NCBI GenBank assembly: GCA_046328115.1
Contig: JAXLXE010000001.1
Location: 2,046,001-2,110,000, forward strand
DNA length: 64,000 nt
Direction: 5' to 3'
Source: JAXLXE01 sp046328115
Lineage (GTDB): Bacteria; Chloroflexota; UBA6077; JACCZL01
Position numbers and translations under genes: made by a program. Under the pieces are notes generated by a model. That model saw only the letters and a list, made by a program, of their open reading frames with translations. It ran no database searches and was not told where the DNA came from. This document shows positions 59,962 through 64,000 of this stretch, in pieces; within the stretch, counting starts at the first letter, position 1, and each line of letters starts with the position of its first letter.

Positions 59962-61476
59962 CTAGCGCAACGCATCCTGATCGACTTTGAGCTCCATGCC
60001 CGCGACGGTCATACCTGCGGCGAACCTGATCAACTCTGAACGTTCCGCGGCCTGCGCGGCCGTGAACGAACTCGTATCCGGCCGCCCCGCGCTTCTCGTT
60101 AGCTCTACCACTCGTTGCGCGACGACTCCACGCTCGATAAGGGTTCGATACAGTCCGCTCTTTAGCGGGATTCCACGACTGTCAGTCGCAAGACTCGTGA
60201 CCTCGGGGATCAGCGATGCCTGATCGTTGTAGCTCACGGTTGCGGCGTTTCGCAGACCAACGATGCCTAGCTGGTCCGCCCGTTGCATGTCCTCGTACAG
60301 CTTCTTCTGAATAGCGTCCGACCGCGCGGCGATGCGCATCAACGCCTTCCCATAGCGCAGGTATTCTGTCCGTTCAGGGACGAGCCTCTTCTCCACGATA
60401 AACCCGTCAGCAATCCAGCCTTCGGCCCCATCACTGGTCCGTACCTTCTTCCACAGCTTCTCCGACGCACGCTGTTCCTCACCGAGCATTGTCAGCTCGA
60501 CGCCGTCGCGAACGAGCCGCAATCGTTCACCGTCTGGAGCACTGCGGACGTTGACTCCGCCGGTACCCCCGTTGACCACCACAACAACAACGGGCTCAGG
60601 CACCGGGACGGCCGTCGGCTCTGGAGTGGGTGGTGCTGTTGGCTTAGGCGGCGTGGTGCGTGTCGGCACTTGCGTCGGAGCGACAGTGGGCGCTGCGGGG
60701 GTCGCGTTCGGCGCCGAGGCCAGCGCCTCCTTGGCCACAGTGGTCGCCGTCGGCACGGCAGCCACGCTGCCCCGGCGCCCATCAAGCGCAGCAACAAGCG
60801 CGCACATCATCACGAAGACGGCCAGTACGCCAAGTGTCGCCAGACCGATCCAGATCACACGTCTGGGCAGTCCGTCAGGGCGGCCGCGTTGGTCGGGCGC
60901 CGTCTCGGATTCCGTCGGCTGTGGCGCGAGGGTTGCCCGGGTCGTCTCAGCCATCGCGGCGTCAGCCTCATCGATCCGCCCCGCCGATCGATAGAGGCGT
61001 GCCAGCCGCGTGAGGGCGAACGAATCGCGGACACCCGCGCGCGCATTGCCCTCGAGCAATTCGATGGCCTCCGCGAGCATCCCTCGGGCCTCGAATATTC
61101 TGGACAGCCCATCCCGCGCGAAGATCTTCTCCGCCTCAGCGCCATCCCGCAGTTGGGCCAGCAGACCCTGTATCCGCTCTGGAGTGTCTACGACCGGTTC
61201 AAGCGTCGGCTCCACTACGCGCGGACGCGCTGATCTGGCGGGCGGAGCGGGACGAGCCTCGGGCACCACCGCGGAGCCAGGTCCCTGTCGGCGCATCTCG
61301 CGAACAATCCGCCCCGTCCGCACATCCGCGTGGTACGAGTTGATAACGAGACACGCGTGTATGACTCCTGGCACCCAGAGCGCGAGCGTCAGAAAGCAGT
61401 TGAGGATGGCCTGGAACGGCTTACCACACAGCAGCACCGCGAGCGGCGGGGCGATGAAGGCGATGAGGTAGCGCAT
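59962..61476 (-). CDS. Pmp3/YqaE domain fused to a TPR-like, transmembrane and SH3b architecture
   Basis: A 504-aa membrane protein with an unusual layout. Residues 1-50 (MRYLIAFIAPPLAVLLCGK, then NCFLTLALWVPGVIHACLVI) match the Pmp3/YqaE family of 50-60 aa double-helix membrane proteins. A cytoplasmic helical part with TPR-like pairs follows (about 100-185). A third hydrophobic helix (about 208-232) leads into a Pro/Thr-rich linker and an SH3b domain (about 305-370: VNVRSAPDGERLRLVRDGVEL and WKKVRTSDGAEGWIADGFI). The C-terminus is helical. GGGAGGGG lies 5-12 nt before the ATG. SH3b domains commonly bind wall or peptide ligands. Function unknown. Confidence 0.72.
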   Translation of the reverse strand: MRYLIAFIAPPLAVLLCGKPFQAILNCFLTLALWVPGVIHACLVINSYHADVRTGRIVREMRRQGPGSAVVPEARPAPPARSARPRVVEPTLEPVVDTPERIQGLLAQLRDGAEAEKIFARDGLSRIFEARGMLAEAIELLEGNARAGVRDSFALTRLARLYRSAGRIDEADAAMAETTRATLAPQPTESETAPDQRGRPDGLPRRVIWIGLATLGVLAVFVMMCALVAALDGRRGSVAAVPTATTVAKEALASAPNATPAAPTVAPTQVPTRTTPPKPTAPPTPEPTAVPVPEPVVVVVVNGGTGGVNVRSAPDGERLRLVRDGVELTMLGEEQRASEKLWKKVRTSDGAEGWIADGFIVEKRLVPERTEYLRYGKALMRIAARSDAIQKKLYEDMQRADQLGIVGLRNAATVSYNDQASLIPEVTSLATDSRGIPLKSGLYRTLIERGVVAQRVVELTRSAGRPDTSSFTAAQAAERSELIRFAAGMTVAGMELKVDQDALR

Positions 61477-61725
61477 AGTCCCCTCCCCTGGACTCGGCCC
61501 GGGTTGCGCCAGACGGCGCAGCCCTCACTCGCGACGATCGACTGTGCTTACGCTCCGACTGCCTGGTGCGTCGAGGTGCCGTGGAAAACCGTTGCGACCA
61601 ACTGCCCCAGGTTCGCGTGAATATCGCACGTGGAGCGAGTCCCGTCCAGCATCGCCAACCGCCACGCCGACGTTCGACTCGCCATGCGCCATTCAGCTCA
61701 CGGCGGCTGCTAACAATGTCCCCGC

Positions 61726-62388
61726 TCAATCCCGCTCGCAGCCAGTCCCGTCGTGGTCTCCGTCGAACCGATGCGGATCTCGGCCTATGACGCGGAAACG
61801 TCGGTATGGAATGTCAGCGCAATCCAGATCGGGCGGGGGCGGTGGGATGCAGACGGTCGGGTAGGATGGGTCGCAGCGTGCACCGGCACCGGGAACCACG
61901 GCGGGGGCGGTGCGCGCGGGGGTAGGCGTCCGCACCGGCGCGACCGTCGGTTGGACACGTACCTGGGTTGGAGCAGGTGGCGCTGGTGCAACCTGCCCAC
62001 GGTTCGGCGGCGCCGATTGCGGCGCGCTAGCCGGTGCTGGCGGGACCGTGGCAGGCGGGGGTGGCTGAGTCGGCTGAATGATCGAGGCGCTCGTCGCCGT
62101 GGCGACGGGGGGCGCGGTCGGCGCGACGGCCGGGACCGCCGTGGCTGCCACCTCCGGCTGGCTCCGCGGCGACACGGTCGCCGGCGCGCTCCGTAGCGCC
62201 AGCACCACGATCGAGCACGTCCCCAGGAACCCCAGCGCCATCAGGCTGACGCAGCCGATCAGCAGGATCCGGCCGGCCCCGATTCCGCCCCTGGGAGCCG
62301 CGGCGGCCACCGGTGGCCGCGGTCGGGCCGCGGACGTGCGCGCACGCTGCAGAAAGACCTCGCGGCGGCGGCGCTGGTCGGCGTCCAC
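61726..62388 (-). CDS. Membrane-anchored excalibur-domain protein
   Basis: A 220-aa protein with a basic cytoplasmic start, one membrane helix (about 40-67), a long Pro/Ala/Thr linker, and a C-terminal excalibur calcium-binding domain. The domain shows CDPSYPTVCIPPPPPDLDCADI, then RDPHRFDGDHDGTGCERD with the D-x-D-x-D-G-x-G-C motif and four cysteines that would form disulfides outside the cell. GTG start after AGAGGGGG. It is in the same orientation as the Pmp3/SH3b gene 250 bp downstream, but a shared operon is not clear. Confidence 0.85.
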   Translation of the reverse strand: MDADQRRRREVFLQRARTSAARPRPPVAAAAPRGGIGAGRILLIGCVSLMALGFLGTCSIVVLALRSAPATVSPRSQPEVAATAVPAVAPTAPPVATATSASIIQPTQPPPPATVPPAPASAPQSAPPNRGQVAPAPPAPTQVRVQPTVAPVRTPTPARTAPAVVPGAGARCDPSYPTVCIPPPPPDLDCADIPYRRFRVIGRDPHRFDGDHDGTGCERD

Positions 62389-63103
62389 AACCCCCTCTGC
62401 GCTGAGCTGGTGGAATCCTCGATCCGGCCTGGTTGCGGCTCGATCGTACGGCCACTACCCCCAGTAGCGCCAGCAAGAATTCGCAGCAGGAACGCGGCCA
62501 CAAAGCACCGCGCGCGACCTGGCGCGTCACACCAACAGCCCCCGCGGCATAGCGTTGATATGGGAGTGTCGACCGACGGGCACCGGGCCCGGCAATCCAC
62601 CGGCAGCGTCAAGCGCGGTAAAGCGCCCGTCCATCGCGTTCCTTCTCCCAGCCCCGGAGACTTTTGTCACCAAAAACGCATGCGTCACCCCCTTGGGCGA
62701 AGGTATTCGCGTGAGTAAAGCGCAATAACGCGATCCCACGCATCTCGCGCCCGCGTCCACGACCCGGAGCTCCCTTCCACCCTCGCTCAGCCGAACACCC
62801 CCTGCACTCGCCGTCCTTGCAGTCCCTGCTGTCCTTGCAGTCCTTTCGCCCCTTCTACACCCACCTCTTGGCACATTTGGCAGTTTCGTCACGCCACCGG
62901 CATTCAACTCCAACACACGGCCACCGCCGCCGTAGCCAGTGACATCCACGCCCGCGCGCTATACTGGCGACTCCGATGTGGCGGTGCTTAGCGGATGAAG
63001 TTCCGGGCGATCGACGGATGATCCCACCCAGTCTCGGGGTGCGCGAACCCCACTGCCGCGCCAAATCTCCCGGTCATCGCCGCACGCGATCAGGCCTCCT
63101 CAC
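62389..63103. other. Gap without a supported gene
   Basis: A 715-bp stretch. A short CCTTGCAGTCC-type repeat lies at about 62813-62843, and the minus strand reading it has an unsupported 29-codon frame rich in Gly-x-y. No gene, RNA or clear terminator was identified. Confidence 0.5.
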
Positions 63104-63532
63104 GTGATCGGCGACTGGGAGAAGCCGGAGATCGACTTCCTGATCGTTGCCGATCGGGTGGAGGCGGTCAACGGGCGCCTCTACATGATGGGCGGCGCGA
63201 TCGATACGTTCAACGTGATCGACTTTGCGCGGCCGGTCGGCATCAGCCTGGCGCTGGGCATCCTGGTGCCGTGGAACGCGGCGAATGAGGACCACGCGTT
63301 CAACGTGTCCGTGGAGAGCGAGGACGGCTCCAAGATCGAGCCTGACATCTCGGGGAACCTGAACGTGGGGCGGCCCTCAACGGCGATTCGCGGTCAGTCG
63401 TTTCGAGCGCTGATCGCGATCAACGCGGCCTGGACGCTGCCCGGCCCGGGCACCTACCGGGTGATGGCGAACGTGGCGGGGGCCCAGCCGAAGCGCGAAG
63501 TGTTCCACGCCGTCAAGGCCCCGCCCCGTTAG
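63104..63532 (+). CDS. DUF6941-like protein
   Basis: A 142-aa protein with the start IDFLIVADRVEAVNGRLYMMGGAIDTFNV, the pattern of DUF6941 proteins (an A-D-x-A/V then G-K/R-L-Y-x-x-G-G). The rest is a beta-sandwich-like sequence (VSVESEDGSKIEPDISGNL, GPGTYRVMANVAG). The start is a GTG at 63104. No function is known for the family. It is convergent with the flavoprotein gene, from which it is separated by a few bases. Confidence 0.65.
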   Translation: MIGDWEKPEIDFLIVADRVEAVNGRLYMMGGAIDTFNVIDFARPVGISLALGILVPWNAANEDHAFNVSVESEDGSKIEPDISGNLNVGRPSTAIRGQSFRALIAINAAWTLPGPGTYRVMANVAGAQPKREVFHAVKAPPR

Positions 63533-63543
63533 TTCTCGTTAGC

Positions 63544-64000
63544 TCACTCCCGCGGCCCGTCGATCTTGATGGCCCGCGCCACCTCCGCCAGGATCGTCTC
63601 GATCGGCGCCATGACGGAGCCCCGGTCTTCGTCCGCCTGGGGGATCACGGTGACTCCCCACTCGGTCAGCGCGGCGATAGACTGGGCGACGCGAGGGTGC
63701 CGCGCGAGCGGCGCGTTGAGCGAGGGCGCCACGATCACCGGCGTGCCGCGGCCAATGGCCTCCGCCGTGATCGCCAGCGGCAGGTTGTCCGCGATGGCGG
63801 CGCCAAGCTTGTTGAGCGAGTTGAACGTGCACGGCGCGAACAACACGACCCCGAAGCGCGGATGCGGTCGGATGGCCGCGTCGAAGTAGGCCTCTACCAC
63901 CCGATTGCCGGGAATGATCGAGAGCTCGCGCATCGCGGTGGTCATGGCGGCATTGGGCGTGGGGATGCACAGCACCTCGGGGACCAGGTCCAGCAGGCCC
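63544..64000 (-). CDS. Flavoprotein (Dfp/UbiX-like), 5'-truncated by the window end
   Basis: The C-terminal 152 codons of a flavoprotein-family protein. The reading frame is open to the window edge. The family pattern is seen in FGVVLFAPCTFNSLNKLGAAIADNLPLAITAEAIGRGTPVIVAPSLN, like the P-A-T-A-N-x-x-x-K-x-A-x-G-x-A-D-(N/D)-L block of phosphopantothenoylcysteine decarboxylases, here with C-T-F-N-S in place of A-T-A-N. The ending contains EWGVTVIPQADEDRGSVMAP. The start lies outside the window. It could be CoaC-like or another FMN-dependent decarboxylase. Confidence 0.75.
   Translation of the reverse strand, partial: GLLDLVPEVLCIPTPNAAMTTAMRELSIIPGNRVVEAYFDAAIRPHPRFGVVLFAPCTFNSLNKLGAAIADNLPLAITAEAIGRGTPVIVAPSLNAPLARHPRVAQSIAALTEWGVTVIPQADEDRGSVMAPIETILAEVARAIKIDGPRE

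Noticed and set aside
62787..62876. 29-codon minus-strand frame with Gly-x-y collagen-like pattern.
   Set aside because: Too short, no ribosome site, and produced by a short DNA repeat (CCTTGCAGTCC) in the gap.

Overview
This is a high-GC bacterial chromosome segment. The sequence points to a Chloroflexota-like, probably heterotrophic bacterium. The signs are Tat-type or lipobox signal peptides followed by long Ala/Ser/Pro linkers, many GTG and TTG starts, an RND pump without a local adaptor, several luciferase-like (LLM) oxidoreductases, and SH3b and excalibur wall-type proteins. No rRNA or ribosomal marker is present, so the assignment is inference.

Regions 0-13 kb and 21-39 kb are catabolic and transport territory. 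44-7497 is a co-directional cluster: sulfatase, glucarate-dehydratase-like enolase-superfamily enzyme, second sulfatase, family-5 solute-binding lipoprotein, and a radical-SAM anaerobic sulfatase maturase that would activate both sulfatases. 7544-12855 (minus) holds a 3-hydroxyisobutyrate-dehydrogenase-type enzyme, a sugar ABC importer (binding protein and two permeases, no ATPase) and a LacI-family regulator. A LacI-type palindrome sits just upstream of the importer. 13-21 kb carries a divergent pair of LLM oxidoreductases, an RND transporter, a rhomboid protease, a YcxB-like protein, a methyltransferase and an Rpn-like protein with 12-bp in-frame repeats. 21.3-26.5 kb (minus) is a tight four-gene cluster: MocR-type regulator, large conserved protein with a nucleoside-phosphorylase-like C-terminus, DinB-like protein and dihydropyrimidinase. 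27.7-34.6 kb has a complete LivJ-G-F-H-M type importer bracketed by two nucleoside hydrolases. 34.6-38.9 kb holds an OtnK/OtnC-like acid-sugar kinase and class II aldolase pair, then a DapA-like lyase and a second enolase-superfamily enzyme.

39-50 kb is mostly envelope and stress-related: S1C protease lipoprotein, third LLM enzyme, GH-A-like lipoprotein, L,D-transpeptidase, HExxH metallopeptidase, and a large membrane protein/MoxR/DUF58 trio. That trio is flanked on both sides by copies of a 47-bp intergenic repeat. On its right side the repeat forms an 11-copy composite array with exact 74- and mostly 144-bp periods, ending just before a tRNA-Gly(CCC).

50.5-57.3 kb, next to the tRNA, looks like an accessory island. 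It contains duplicated and broken SRPBCC/ArsR genes, an IS630-like remnant, an IS21 IstB-like remnant and an F-type pentapeptide-repeat membrane protein. It also holds the most interesting system in the window: a two-gene Pycsar-type anti-phage module on the minus strand, with a cyclic-nucleotide-binding/TIR-like effector (55700-56608) and a class III pyrimidine-type nucleotide cyclase (54993-55691) in locally AT-richer DNA.

57.3-64 kb returns to ordinary chromosomal genes: membrane protein, MESH1-like HD hydrolase, GNAT, VOC, a Pmp3/YqaE-SH3b fusion, an excalibur protein, a DUF6941-like protein, and a flavoprotein cut by the window end.
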